A stretch of 64,000 nucleotides of DNA from JBCAWW01 sp039024315 (lineage in GTDB: Bacteria; Bacteroidota; Bacteroidia; J057): contig JBCCQN010000013.1 in assembly GCA_039024315.1 (NCBI GenBank), positions 13,863 to 77,862 on the forward strand. Direction: 5' to 3'. Position numbers and translations under genes: made by a program. Within the stretch, counting starts at the first letter, position 1, and each line of letters starts with the position of its first letter. The notes beneath the pieces were generated by a model. It saw only the letters and a list, made by a program, of their open reading frames with translations, was not told the origin of the DNA and did not search any database. Shown one piece after another: positions 1 through 8,880 of the stretch.

Positions 1-1578
1 TGCTTTGATATGAGTAATATTCCTAGCGGCGCTTGGGTATCCATGAGTATCTGGTGGGAAACCGAAACGAGTTGGGATGGTGTCGTTCTGCAAAGCAGTA
101 TTGACGGAGGACAGACATGGAATAATGTGGGTGCTTTTGGCGATCCCTTTAATTGGTATAACGACAATACTATCGACGCTGACCCTGGCGATCAGCAAGA
201 AGGTTGGACGGGTATCCTAGCTGACGGAGAAGGTTCCAACGGTTGGGTACAGGCCAAGCATCCCTTGGACATTAGCTTGATAGGGCAGGCAAATGTACGC
301 TTTAGAGTAGCTTTTGCTTCTGATGGCTTTGTCAATGAAGAGGGCTTTGCCTTTGATGATTTTGTGATAGGGGTTCCCCCAAGAGTGGATTTAGGGGCTG
401 ATACCAGTGCCTGTGGTAGCTTAGTCCTAGACGCTGGAGGGGGTATTGGGCTTAGCTATGAATGGTCCACTGGTGATACTAGCCAGACAATTAGCCTCAG
501 TAACGCCACTGCCAGTCCGCAGCAGTCGATTATTTTTGTGACCGTTACAGATAGCGTAGGACTATGCGGGACAGATACCATCAGTGTCAGCATCGCTACG
601 ACGACCCCTGCTGTTACAGCTATGGTGATGGACAGTATCAGTTGTAATGCTGACTCGAGCGGTACGTTAGTGGCTACTGGTAGCGGCGGCCTAGCACCTT
701 ACACTTATCGTTGGAATAGCGTTCCGCCTCAAATTGGGCCTACGGCAAGCATGCTTTCTGCGGGCTCTTATACCGTAACCATATCGGACGAATTTAATTG
801 TGAAGCTACGGCCAATGCCGTACTCAGCGAACCGCTGCCAATAGGCGTAGCCCTCGATAGCTTGCTGCAAAATGACTGCCCAGATGACTCGATAGGCGGC
901 ATATTTCTCAGCGTTGGTGGCGGTGGCGGTTTGGCGCCTTACACCTATCTTTGGAGCAATGGCGACACCACTCAGGACATTACGGATCTGCCTGTGGGAA
1001 TGTACACCGGCACTATCACCGACGCCAATGGTTGTCAAATCAGCGAGAGTTTCATGCTAGGGGCGCAAGACACCTTCCCAGTAGCCGCTTTTGATTTTAT
1101 GCCCGTAGGATCGACTATCAACTTTAATAGTCTATCGACCAATACCACTTCCTACCTTTGGGACTTTGGCGACGGCAATACCAGTACTTCGACTAATCCA
1201 ACCTATGTTTTTGCTACAAACGATACCTTTATCGTTACCCTTACAGCAACTAATGATTGTGGGATGTCCGTGCTAAGCGATACCATTGTGATTACCCAGG
1301 TGGGCATCGAAGAGGAATGGCTGTCTCAGCAGATTGGCTTGTATCCCAACCCCAACCAAGGGAGCTTTGAGTTACATTTTGACAATCTACAGCTAAAAGC
1401 AATTCGCCTCAGGGTACATAATCTAGCAGGTCAAATCGTCCACCAAGACTTGATCCAGCAGGTCAATGGCAATTATGTGCATCCTATGAAGCTTCCTAGC
1501 AATTTGAGCGAAGGAGTTTATCTTTTAGAGATTGCCACCGAAGAAGCAGTAATCCATAAACGCTTCGTTTTGAAGTAG
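1..1578 (+). CDS. T9SS-secreted SprB/PKD multidomain protein, 5' truncated
   Basis: The reading frame is open to the window edge (Cys-Phe-Asp precede the first Met at 10), so the N-terminus lies outside the window. The first ~120 visible residues form a jelly-roll-like module ending in an 'FAFDDFVIG' motif, as in immune-inhibitor-A/MAM-type domains. Two SprB-type repeats follow (each with GGLAPYTY and a Trp; residues ~205-350), then a PKD domain around 360-430 with 'WDFGDGN'. The end is a T9SS type-A sorting domain (YPNPNQGSFEL ... GVYLLEI ... KRFVLK). Family knowledge: such proteins cross the outer membrane by T9SS and are anchored on or released from the surface; SprB repeats occur in gliding adhesins. 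A strong terminator follows the stop. The ligand is unknown. A mini-hairpin motif lies at 84-98. Confidence 0.85.
   Translation, partial: CFDMSNIPSGAWVSMSIWWETETSWDGVVLQSSIDGGQTWNNVGAFGDPFNWYNDNTIDADPGDQQEGWTGILADGEGSNGWVQAKHPLDISLIGQANVRFRVAFASDGFVNEEGFAFDDFVIGVPPRVDLGADTSACGSLVLDAGGGIGLSYEWSTGDTSQTISLSNATASPQQSIIFVTVTDSVGLCGTDTISVSIATTTPAVTAMVMDSISCNADSSGTLVATGSGGLAPYTYRWNSVPPQIGPTASMLSAGSYTVTISDEFNCEATANAVLSEPLPIGVALDSLLQNDCPDDSIGGIFLSVGGGGGLAPYTYLWSNGDTTQDITDLPVGMYTGTITDANGCQISESFMLGAQDTFPVAAFDFMPVGSTINFNSLSTNTTSYLWDFGDGNTSTSTNPTYVFATNDTFIVTLTATNDCGMSVLSDTIVITQVGIEEEWLSQQIGLYPNPNQGSFELHFDNLQLKAIRLRVHNLAGQIVHQDLIQQVNGNYVHPMKLPSNLSEGVYLLEIATEEAVIHKRFVLK
84..98 (+). repeat. mini-hairpin motif, copy A1
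   Basis: CGTTCTGCAAAGCAG. The stem is CTGC/GCAG with loop AAA. It lies inside the first CDS and encodes VLQS. It is identical to the copy at 61338. Confidence 0.6.
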
Positions 1579-1592
1579 GATAAAGACAAATA

Positions 1593-1629
1593 AAGCCCCC
1601 TCATTTATGATTTGAGGGGGCTTCATTTA
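1593..1629 (+). terminator. rho-independent terminator
   Basis: A perfect 11-bp stem, AAGCCCCCTCA (1593-1603) with TGAGGGGGCTT (1613-1623), and a 9-nt loop, starting 15 nt after the stop codon of the upstream gene. The T-run is weak. The AT-rich sequence on both sides could let it also serve the minus-strand Nudix gene that ends at 1673. Confidence 0.85.
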
Positions 1630-1633
1630 TTTT

Positions 1634-1648
1634 CTACTGCGCAGAACG
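1634..1648 (-). repeat. mini-hairpin motif, copy A2
   Basis: CTACTGCGCAGAACG. Read on the minus strand, the stem CTGC/GTAG has one G-T wobble and the loop is GCA. It lies in the convergent spacer between two genes. Confidence 0.5.
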
Positions 1649-1672
1649 AAAGAGTTCAGAATCGTTAGTTTG

Positions 1673-2251
1673 CTACTTGGGAGGGAACTGAATAAAGTCG
1701 CGCTCATACCCTCGCGTACGCAACCAATCTCGGAGCGCGACACCTGTACCAGCGGGCCAAGGTTGGGCTTTTTCGATGGGTACAAATTTATAGTCAGCCA
1801 ACTCCGTTTCGTCTAGCCTGATCTCACCAGGCTCCGCTACAACGTGATAAATCAGGAGTAACTGATTGCGGCGATGAAACTCATACATACCAATAAAGCT
1901 GCCGATTTTAGCATCAAGCCCGATTTCTTCTTTCACTTCACGCAAAACAGCATCATCTGGGTGCTCTCCCGCCTCCAAAAAGCCTGTCACCAAGGCATAC
2001 CAAGAAGAAGGCCAGCCAATGCTTTGCACAAAAATGAGGTTCCCATCTCTTTCCACGATAGCCCCTACTACTGGTACTGGATTGTTCCAGTGTACAAAAC
2101 CGCATTCCTTGTTAGGGCACGAAGCTCTTAACCGTCCACCATGCATCGCTTGGATTAGTGGCGTTCCGCAAAGCGGGCAAAATTTATATTCTCTCAATGC
2201 TTTATTTTTTGATAGCTCAGCCCAATATAGCAGAAAATCAGCCGATGGCAC
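1673..2251 (-). CDS. Nudix hydrolase with N-terminal zinc ribbon (NudC-like)
   Basis: 192 residues. A Cys4 zinc ribbon is visible (C25, C28, C45, C50), followed by a complete Nudix box (residues 90-112, GX5EX7REVXEEXGL form: GFLEAGEHPDDAVLREVKEE). This order matches the NADH pyrophosphatase/NudC-like group, which cleaves nucleoside diphosphates linked to another moiety with a divalent metal. The usual NudC N-terminal domain is missing, so the exact substrate (NADH, deaminoNAD-RNA cap, ADP-ribose or other) cannot be read from the sequence. Cytosolic, with no signal peptide. The first Met is ~24 residues before the zinc ribbon and is accepted as the start. Monocistronic, facing a terminator. 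Confidence 0.85.
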   Translation of the reverse strand: MPSADFLLYWAELSKNKALREYKFCPLCGTPLIQAMHGGRLRASCPNKECGFVHWNNPVPVVGAIVERDGNLIFVQSIGWPSSWYALVTGFLEAGEHPDDAVLREVKEEIGLDAKIGSFIGMYEFHRRNQLLLIYHVVAEPGEIRLDETELADYKFVPIEKAQPWPAGTGVALRDWLRTRGYERDFIQFPPK

Positions 2252-2314
2252 GTCCTAGATTCTCATGGAGACAAAAGTACTTGGCCTTTTTAGGATTATC
2301 TAGGTTGGGAGATA

Positions 2315-2329
2315 CTGCTGCGCAGAACG
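2315..2329 (-). repeat. mini-hairpin motif, copy A3
   Basis: CTGCTGCGCAGAACG. The stem is CTGC/GCAG. It lies directly next to the long inverted-repeat element B1 and forms an inverted pair with copy A4 at 2540. Confidence 0.65.
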
Positions 2330-2330
2330 C

Positions 2331-2458
2331 TTAGGTATAGAGTAGCAAGTATCCAGAAAGCTTTCGGGAGTATGCAGTACTAAGATAAAGGTTCTGCTGA
2401 ACCATGTAGTCCAGTTTTCCTAGGTCTTAATACTGGCTACTATTGTCTAAGTACTTAA
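2331..2458. repeat. ~130-bp inverted-repeat element, copy B1
   Basis: It starts TTAGGTATAGAGTAGCAAGTAT and ends GTCTAAGTACTTAA, so the ends are imperfectly complementary. It contains an imperfect CCAGAAAGCTTTCGGG palindrome at 2353-2368, a GGTTC-TGCT-GAACC hairpin and the conserved CCTAGGTCTTAATACT block. It is clearly related to the copies at 13820, 14048 and 43041. With A3 and A4 it explains nearly all of the 314-bp gene-free stretch 2252-2565. No gene was seen there. Confidence 0.75.
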
Positions 2459-2539
2459 TACAATTGTCTAGGTACTTTTAGGGAAAGCCATTACAGGATT
2501 CACCCTTTTGAGGCATCAAAGCATCACGCTTTGAATGAA

Positions 2540-2554
2540 CGTTCCGCGCAGCGG
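2540..2554 (+). repeat. mini-hairpin motif, copy A4
   Basis: CGTTCCGCGCAGCGG. The stem is CCGC/GCGG with loop GCA. Intergenic. Confidence 0.65.
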
Positions 2555-2565
2555 TCATCCTAATC

Positions 2566-3174
2566 CTACTGAATCACAAAGGCCTTGAGCTTGATGACTT
2601 TTTCACTTTCCATCCGCAGGTAATAATACCCCTCCGCTAATTCAGGGAAACTCATTTTTAGACTATGGCTGCCATAGGAAAGTTTTAATGCTTCTTGATA
2701 CAAAACGGCGCCTTGCGGGTTGAGAACACTGAGTTTTAGATGGCAGCCTTGGTGAACGCTCAAATCAATCCCTAATTGGTCCAGCGTCTCGGGCCAAGCA
2801 TAAAGGGAATGAAACACGAATTCTGGCGTTTCGAAATAAGCATTCAAAGTCTCGCTATAGACATTGTGGCCATCAGGATAGCGATACCGAAGGCGGTAGC
2901 GGTAAGCTTTGCCGGAAGTCAAATCTGTATCTTCAAAGCGAAAGTCCAAGGCGGGACTGTTGTAATACAGCGCGGAAATTTCTTGTACGGCGGTAAAATA
3001 GCCTTCTTCTTCACTTCTTTCGACCACAAAGGATTCTACCGCATCATCTTCGGCTACTGTCCAAATCAAGCGAATCAAATCCACTTCATACTCTATACTG
3101 GGGCGCAGCAAGCTGGCAGCAAGCGAAAACGAAATAAGGTTGAGCAAGCTAAAGAATAGCAAACGGGCAAGCAT
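2566..3174 (-). CDS. T9SS-type secreted protein with fibronectin-III-like domain
   Basis: 202 residues. The N-terminus has a hydrophobic segment ending in a Ser-Leu-Ala-Ala-type cleavage region. The middle (residues ~28-115) reads like one fibronectin-III/Ig-like fold: 'LIWTVAEDDAVESFVVERS', then 'YRYRLRY.YPDG'. The last ~75 residues resemble a type-A sorting domain, ending 'EGYYYLRMESEKVIKLKAFVIQ'. It probably reaches the cell surface or medium. It has no catalytic motif, so its function is unknown. It lies 63 bp downstream of a larger T9SS protein on the same strand and could be co-transcribed with it. Confidence 0.75.
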   Translation of the reverse strand: MLARLLFFSLLNLISFSLAASLLRPSIEYEVDLIRLIWTVAEDDAVESFVVERSEEEGYFTAVQEISALYYNSPALDFRFEDTDLTSGKAYRYRLRYRYPDGHNVYSETLNAYFETPEFVFHSLYAWPETLDQLGIDLSVHQGCHLKLSVLNPQGAVLYQEALKLSYGSHSLKMSFPELAEGYYYLRMESEKVIKLKAFVIQ

Positions 3175-3237
3175 ATGAGAAATTACACATACTTGCCCGT
3201 TGCTTCAAATATCTGGAGACCAATAAGGTCGCTATCC

Positions 3238-5625
3238 TTACTTCAATAGTTTGATCTGCTGGATGAACTGTCCTTCATAATTAAGCCGCAATACATAAAA
3301 TCCACGAGGATGGAGGAAATTAAGGGCTAGCGATTGCTCATTTTTATAAGCAATATCCAGGGAAAGCTGTCTTCCTTGGGCATCAAATAATTGTAATTCG
3401 AGTTTGTCTGCCTGCCAGCCAAGCGGTAATTGGTAGTCTAGGTATAGCTTTTCACCCACCGGATTAGGATAAGCCCTCAGCGCTAAATGAGCAATTTCTG
3501 CCTCAATGGCAGTAGGGGGGCCTTCCACCACTTTGAAACCATCAATAGCCGCTTCGACGGCATCGGCATTGCTAGATTCTAGGTCTTGGGTGTAGAAGAT
3601 CAATTGAAACGGATTGCTCAGCGAGTCAAAATATTGCCGCACATAGAGCTCGGTAGTAGCGTTCCACGTAGTGTCAAAATCCCCACCATAGCGTTTGACT
3701 TCAAAGGTATCTACCCCATCTGTAAGGCTGACAGCAAGGAAATCATTGCCAATCCCACCTCCATTGCGTAAGGTGTAATTGAGCAGCCACCAAGAATAGT
3801 GAATTTTAGGGTTTTCGTAGATCGTGAGATCCATAGGGGGCGAAGTCAGTTGGGTAAAACCTCTGTCCACATCGTCGCCAAAGGCATCGCCTCCATCATT
3901 GCCAGTCACATAACACTCATCGCCGATGTCATTGGGGAGATCAAACTCTGGATTTTGGATGCCTAGGCCGAGGAAAGTCTCGTAGGTCCCAATCGGTTCA
4001 CCTCGCTCCCAACGGCCACGGACAGCATTACCAAATTCGGTCCAGCCAAAGTCCAAGGCAAAGTCATCGTAATAACCGGGTAGAAGCAGGAAGGTCAGCG
4101 TGTCGTTGACACTATCGATGCTTACCGAAGCACTTTGAGTGATATAGCCCCATTTGCCCACAATAACTTCATAAGGATTGATGACAAAATCATTGTTTTG
4201 ATAAATACCGGCATTGTTTGTATTGACTTCAAAAACGGCCGCCTCCATCGGCGCGGTTAGCTCGATGATCGCCCCGTCAATTGCTTGATTGGTATTGGCA
4301 TCCTCCACGATTATGGTCAAATCGGTGCGAGCTAGCGGTACTAAGGCGACATCTTGAATGACTAATTGTCCATTGGCAAGGACTACAGTGAGGGTGTCTG
4401 TTTCAAATCCGTATTTGGAAAACTCTACCTCATAAGTACCCGCATCAGCTACGCCTATAGCATAGTCTCCGTTGGTACGGCTAAAATCAAAAGTGGGGTC
4501 CGTCAAAAAGCGTACTTCCACATTGCTAAGTGGTGCACTATTGTCTTGGCGGGTGATATTACCTTCGAGATAGCAGGCTTGTAGCACATTGGCTTGCAGT
4601 ACAAAGAGGCCCTTTTCGATATCTGAAACGAGAATCGAACCCGAAGGTAAAAAGGGATAGGTCCCCCAAGCGCCATTAAATCCTCCTCCCGAGAGGGTAT
4701 CGGCAGTATCATAATAACCTACTTCCACCAAATTGCCGGGACGACTTGCATCGGTAATATGCAGACCATCACGATAGTAGGAGGTGTACAAAAAATCATT
4801 GAGGACGTGCGTATTATGTGGAGCAGCAGTTTCGTCGCTCACACTGGATCGAATTTGATCAAGAAATTTGATATCCCCAGGATCGGAGACATCCCAAGCG
4901 ATAAGATAGGCTTCGTCATATTCATCTGTGGTGTAACAGACATTGCTATTGTCGCTGAGCCACGTATTGTGGGTGAAGGCATCATTATAGGTGCGCTCCC
5001 CTACGGTAATCAGATTGGCTTTATCGCTCACATCTACGATGCTCAAAAAACCATTGACAATCTCAGCGAGATAGGCGGTATCATTGCGCACATAAACATC
5101 ATGCACGTAACGCACATCATAACTCCCGACAAAGGTAGGGTTCCAAGGATCGACATTGAGATCAAAGATCGCCATGCCTCCATTAAAATTATTGGTCCCA
5201 ACCACATAGAGGTAGCCATCATCAATGTAAACATTGTGTGAAGTCGTAACCCCAGCCATGACAGTGTCTTTGTAAACCACATTGGCCGGTAATCCTGTCA
5301 TATCGATGATGCGAATCCCACCGGCGGTTTCGTTGCTCACATAAGCAAAGCTGCCAAAGGTCTTCAAATCCCGCCAATTGGAAAAAGTATCGGGCATGAA
5401 GTGTAATGCTAGCGGATTGGTAGGCGTACTTACGTCCACGATAGAGACGCCAGTGGTGAGTCCGACTAAGGCATATTCATTGTTTTGATTATCGACATAG
5501 CCCCAAATGTCGTTGAGTTCGTCGGTGTAAGTTAAATTGCCTAAAAAACTGACGTTTTTACTTTGCTGGGCAAAGGCAAATAGCCCGCTAACTAGTAGTA
5601 GCGTTAAGAGTATAGGTTTATTCAT
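3238..5625 (-). CDS. choice-of-anchor-B (LVIVD-repeat) T9SS protein
   Basis: 795 residues from the Met at 5625. This Met is preferred because a clean signal peptide (MNKPILLTLLLVSGLFAFAQ) starts there; an upstream Met at 5652 would add nine unlikely residues. Residues ~25-345 hold LVIVD-type propeller repeats (VSIVDVSTPTNP, IRIIDMTG, LSIVDVSDKANL, LHITDASRPGN), the hallmark of choice-of-anchor-B proteins. Two carboxypeptidase-regulatory-like beta sandwiches follow (~350-515), then a jelly-roll-like region and a type-A sorting domain ending 'LRLNYEGQFIQQIKLLK'. It is a surface or secreted protein of unknown ligand. It starts close to the end of rnhA and probably shares its transcript. Confidence 0.85.
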   Translation of the reverse strand: MNKPILLTLLLVSGLFAFAQQSKNVSFLGNLTYTDELNDIWGYVDNQNNEYALVGLTTGVSIVDVSTPTNPLALHFMPDTFSNWRDLKTFGSFAYVSNETAGGIRIIDMTGLPANVVYKDTVMAGVTTSHNVYIDDGYLYVVGTNNFNGGMAIFDLNVDPWNPTFVGSYDVRYVHDVYVRNDTAYLAEIVNGFLSIVDVSDKANLITVGERTYNDAFTHNTWLSDNSNVCYTTDEYDEAYLIAWDVSDPGDIKFLDQIRSSVSDETAAPHNTHVLNDFLYTSYYRDGLHITDASRPGNLVEVGYYDTADTLSGGGFNGAWGTYPFLPSGSILVSDIEKGLFVLQANVLQACYLEGNITRQDNSAPLSNVEVRFLTDPTFDFSRTNGDYAIGVADAGTYEVEFSKYGFETDTLTVVLANGQLVIQDVALVPLARTDLTIIVEDANTNQAIDGAIIELTAPMEAAVFEVNTNNAGIYQNNDFVINPYEVIVGKWGYITQSASVSIDSVNDTLTFLLLPGYYDDFALDFGWTEFGNAVRGRWERGEPIGTYETFLGLGIQNPEFDLPNDIGDECYVTGNDGGDAFGDDVDRGFTQLTSPPMDLTIYENPKIHYSWWLLNYTLRNGGGIGNDFLAVSLTDGVDTFEVKRYGGDFDTTWNATTELYVRQYFDSLSNPFQLIFYTQDLESSNADAVEAAIDGFKVVEGPPTAIEAEIAHLALRAYPNPVGEKLYLDYQLPLGWQADKLELQLFDAQGRQLSLDIAYKNEQSLALNFLHPRGFYVLRLNYEGQFIQQIKLLK

Positions 5626-5653
5626 GAGGCTTGTATTGTGATGTATAGACAAT

Positions 5654-6145
5654 TTACTGGAGTAAATCCCCGCCCTTGGCTCCTTGGCTAGCTTCGAAAC
5701 CAGTATCTACCAATAAATCGTAGCCATCGGCGGCTTCGGTTGCCAATTGATCGCAGCGCTCATTGAGTGGGTGCCCAGCGTGGCCTTTTACCCATTGCAT
5801 GCGTACGTGGTGCTGGCGATACACCCGCAAGAAACGACGCCAGAGGTCTGGATTTTTTTTGTCTTTAAAGTTTTTACGCTCCCAACCCAATACCCACTTT
5901 TTGCTGACCGCTTGCTCTACATAGCGTGAGTCTGTATAGACAATGACTTGCATCCCAGGCTTTTTGAGCGCTTCTAGGGCTACGATCACCGCTAAGAGCT
6001 CCATGCGATTGTTGGTAGTTTTGCGAAAACCTTGTGAAAGCTCTTTACGGTGCTGACCATATATCAAGACAGCGCCGTATCCTCCGGGACCAGGATTACC
6101 CCGAGAGGCACCATCCGTATAAATTTGAATTTCCATTTCTGTCAA
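5654..6145 (-). CDS. rnhA: ribonuclease HI
   Basis: 163 residues, typical for bacterial RNase HI, which hydrolyses the RNA strand of RNA-DNA hybrids. All four catalytic carboxylates are visible: D11 (YTDGASRGNPGPGG), E49 (NNRMELLA), D72 (YTDSRYV) and D132 (NERCDQLA), plus H122 in KGHAGHPLNERCD. A start at the second Met (6136) is equally possible because the core fold begins at residue 5. No extra N-terminal hybrid-binding domain is present. Downstream, the LVIVD-repeat gene follows closely. Cytosolic. Confidence 0.96.
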   Translation of the reverse strand: MTEMEIQIYTDGASRGNPGPGGYGAVLIYGQHRKELSQGFRKTTNNRMELLAVIVALEALKKPGMQVIVYTDSRYVEQAVSKKWVLGWERKNFKDKKNPDLWRRFLRVYRQHHVRMQWVKGHAGHPLNERCDQLATEAADGYDLLVDTGFEASQGAKGGDLLQ

Positions 6146-6204
6146 AGATAGTGCAATCGCAGCTTTGGAGACTAGCTTAAATATGGATAAACTTTAAAAA
6201 ATTG

Positions 6205-6211
6205 TACTTTG
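6205..6211 (+). promoter_or_regulatory. possible Bacteroidota -7 element
   Basis: TACTTTG, about 35 nt before the rlpA-like start codon, resembles the Bacteroidota -7 box (TAnnTTTG) with one base missing. The same heptamer lies before the secreted-protein gene at 62922. No convincing -33 TTG at the usual distance was found. Confidence 0.35.
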
Positions 6212-6246
6212 CATCCATTACAACAACAAACAAACTCTTGAAATTT

Positions 6247-7182
6247 ATGCAGAACAGTCTCAAAATCGCATCCATCCTTGGCTGTATGATGCTGATGCTG
6301 ACGCTTTTGAGCGCACAAACCGAAAGCGGAGAGGCCTCTTACTATGCCGATAGCTTTCAAGGTAAACCTACAGCCAGTGGGGAACCTTATGATCGAAATA
6401 AACTTACTGCCGCTCACCGCACGCTCCCATTTGGTACTAGATTGAAAGTAACTCGTACCGATAATGGTAAATCTGTCGTGGTCAAAGTTAATGACCGAGG
6501 GCCTCACAAGGCAGGTAGAGTGGTCGATCTCTCTTATGCGGCCGCCGCTCAAGTAGGCTTGGTCCGAGATGGGGTTGCGCCCGTGAAGATCGAGGTGGTT
6601 GGTTCTAGTAGCACTGCAACGAATAGTGTGCCAGCAAATAATACTGCTACTCGTCCGCCTCGCAACAATGATGTTGGCCGTCCCAATAATGTCAGGCCCA
6701 ACAATAGTTATGCCTCCACTCCTCCCAATACACTGCCCACCCCTCCACGCAATGTTGGCGATTTGCCCCTCAGAGATCATTCTGGTAATCTGATTGGAGC
6801 TGGTGCTGAGGCTTCTCCCTCCGGGAACGCTTCCCCTAGCAGTAATGCTACTGAGGTCGCAATACCTGCCCCCGGTATGGAAGATGCAAGTAAGTATACG
6901 CCTGCCTTATACCAATTCGTGGCTTTCAAGCTAGATTCTGAAGGATATGGTGTCCAAGTAGGTGCCTTTTTTAACTTCTATCGTTTAATGGCCGCTATGG
7001 ACGATTTGGCCGATAAAGGTATTCAAAATACGATGGTCCAAAGCAGCCTTAAAGACGGCAAACCCGTTTTTAGAATATTGGTAGGACCTTACGACAAGAG
7101 AACACAAGCCAACCAAGTTAAAAAGAGTCTCGCCAGTAAAAAGATCAATGGTATTGTTGTAGACCTTTCTAGTCTAAAATAA
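6247..7182 (+). CDS. RlpA-like double-psi beta-barrel protein with C-terminal SPOR domain
   Basis: 311 residues from the Met at 6247. This start was chosen because a signal peptide (MQNSLKIASILGCMMLMLTLLSAQ) begins there; the Met at 6202 overlaps the promoter-like region. Residues ~28-115 are the RlpA barrel with 'GEASYYADSFQGKPTASGE', 'AAHRTLPFGT' and 'VKVNDRGPH'. An Asn/Pro/Ser-rich linker follows, then a SPOR domain (~225-305, 'YGVQVGAFFNFYRL ... FRILVGPY') that in this family binds denuded septal glycan. Related proteins are lytic transglycosylases or septal-ring proteins in the periplasm or outer membrane. There is no lipobox Cys right after the signal peptide, so it is probably not a lipoprotein. 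Confidence 0.88.
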   Translation: MQNSLKIASILGCMMLMLTLLSAQTESGEASYYADSFQGKPTASGEPYDRNKLTAAHRTLPFGTRLKVTRTDNGKSVVVKVNDRGPHKAGRVVDLSYAAAAQVGLVRDGVAPVKIEVVGSSSTATNSVPANNTATRPPRNNDVGRPNNVRPNNSYASTPPNTLPTPPRNVGDLPLRDHSGNLIGAGAEASPSGNASPSSNATEVAIPAPGMEDASKYTPALYQFVAFKLDSEGYGVQVGAFFNFYRLMAAMDDLADKGIQNTMVQSSLKDGKPVFRILVGPYDKRTQANQVKKSLASKKINGIVVDLSSLK

Positions 7183-7297
7183 TCGCCAAAAATCCCAAAC
7201 ATTTAAGCCAGATGTTAGTGATTTTGAAATAACGGAGAAAAGTACTTACCCAAAGCTAGTATATTTCGTTAACTGGTTTGGAAAGGTATCACTCTTT

Positions 7298-8869
7298 ATG
7301 AATCTTGCCACCCACATACTACTATATAGCTTTTTTCTGCCGGCAAGCTTGTTCGGCCAAAAGCCCGACTTTTCTCTGGAACAATTGCATCCAGCAGTAA
7401 GAAGTCGCAACCTCCCTCCTACTAGCGCCACAGCTCAGTCTGCTAGTGTAGCCCTTTATTCTAATGGCACAAGCATTAGTTTGGTGATTGATGTGAAGGA
7501 TCCCAACATCAATATGCATCCAAATTTTCGCTTTGCAGATCATGTGGAGATCTGGTTTGCCCTGCCCAAAAGTGCTTATCCACAGAGCTTTGAGTATCAG
7601 TTCCACCCCGACTATATAGCGGCAGAACCGATGCAAACCAGAGGGGAGCTACCGGAGCGTCCGAGATTTTTTAGTGCCTATTCTGACTATGCCAACGGCA
7701 TTGATCGCAATAGCTTTTTGCAAGCATTTGACTATCCTAGTCGAGAGCAAATTATACGAGACAGTCTTCGCTTGCCGATCCCCCAACTACTCAAAAATGC
7801 CTATGTCCCTTACGGCATGGTCCAATTTGCCCTCTTCCCCGACAATCGTCCCCCTATTCATCTTAATCGCAAAGGTATGCGTTGGATCGAACAGGCAATG
7901 TCTCTAAAAATGGGAGATTTAGAAGCTGGGATTGAGTATCTAGCCGAGGAAAACGAAAATGGAGATGGTTATCGCATCACCGCTCAATTTAGCCCGCAAG
8001 CCCTAGGCTTTGTCCAGCTTCCAGAACTAAACAGCTTGCGCATGATGGTGGATGTTTTTAAAAGCAATACTTACGGAGCGACCGCTAAGCCAGTTCTATC
8101 TACTTCCTCTTACCGAGAACCCAATCGTCCCTATTCTTTCAATTTGGTCAATGTTAGGACCCCTCTTAATACTAACTTCACTCCTGTTCCCAATGAAGTC
8201 TTTGGAAAGCTCAACTTTCATCCCTTAGGTATTTATACGATGGATGATTGGCTGCCCTGCCAAGTTGAGGTAGAAGGTTTGATATATAAAGAAGGCTTGA
8301 TCAGTGATAAATTGACCGAAGTAGGTTTCGTCAACCAACCTTTTCGGTATGAGTCTTTTAATTTTGAGTCCGGCCGTGCCGAACGCTTCCTCATCAGATC
8401 TTATCACCTGAACAGCCTACCACATGATCAAGAGTTCTTCATCTTTGGCAATCAGGTACTCAAAAGCGACCGAGTCTTAATTGAAAACCGAGAGCCCATT
8501 CGTATTCAGAATGATTTATTTCGTTTTCCTGATGGCTTTCCAGGGGTGATCACCAATAGTTTAATCACGCTAAATCCCTACGGTTGGGGTCCAGAGGGCA
8601 ATCGTGCAGACCGGATGTTGGAGGTACAGAAGGTATTCCCTGAGGGAAGTGCTTCCTTATTGACCATTCGCCAAACCGAGGGCGACCAGCCAATCTGCAC
8701 CATTGGCAATCTCTCCTATCCTGATTTTTATGTGAGTCAATTAGATTGGATCAGAGAAGGCGAAGTAATGGTTATTCGGCTCAACCGCCAAGGTTCAATC
8801 GAGAAAAAACGCATCAAAGTGGCGTTCCTCGAAGAGGGTCGCGAAGTAGAAATCACCGAAGTACGTTAA
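7298..8869 (+). CDS. secreted protein of unknown function, CBM9/DOMON-like N-terminal region
   Basis: 523 residues with a clear signal peptide (MNLATHILLYSFFLPASLFGQ). Residues ~45-90 ('LVIDVKDPNIN ... FADHVEIWFALPKS') have the strand pattern of DOMON/CBM9-like sugar-binding modules. The rest does not match any family I recognise, and no sorting domain is seen at the C-terminus ('KRIKVAFLEEGREVEITEVR'). It is probably periplasmic or outer-membrane associated. It follows the RlpA-like gene by 115 bp on the same strand and meets trpS tail to tail only 11 bp away, without an obvious terminator. Confidence 0.65.
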   Translation: MNLATHILLYSFFLPASLFGQKPDFSLEQLHPAVRSRNLPPTSATAQSASVALYSNGTSISLVIDVKDPNINMHPNFRFADHVEIWFALPKSAYPQSFEYQFHPDYIAAEPMQTRGELPERPRFFSAYSDYANGIDRNSFLQAFDYPSREQIIRDSLRLPIPQLLKNAYVPYGMVQFALFPDNRPPIHLNRKGMRWIEQAMSLKMGDLEAGIEYLAEENENGDGYRITAQFSPQALGFVQLPELNSLRMMVDVFKSNTYGATAKPVLSTSSYREPNRPYSFNLVNVRTPLNTNFTPVPNEVFGKLNFHPLGIYTMDDWLPCQVEVEGLIYKEGLISDKLTEVGFVNQPFRYESFNFESGRAERFLIRSYHLNSLPHDQEFFIFGNQVLKSDRVLIENREPIRIQNDLFRFPDGFPGVITNSLITLNPYGWGPEGNRADRMLEVQKVFPEGSASLLTIRQTEGDQPICTIGNLSYPDFYVSQLDWIREGEVMVIRLNRQGSIEKKRIKVAFLEEGREVEITEVR

Positions 8870-8880
8870 GAAGCTTGGGC

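Noticed and set aside
700..1035. Repeated GGLAPYTY segments in the first gene considered as a new repeat
   Set aside because: They are ordinary SprB-type protein repeats.
4759..5241. 160-codon frame antisense to the LVIVD-repeat gene
   Set aside because: Ile/Val-rich mirror of a beta-repeat gene read on the other strand; no start context and no homology signal.
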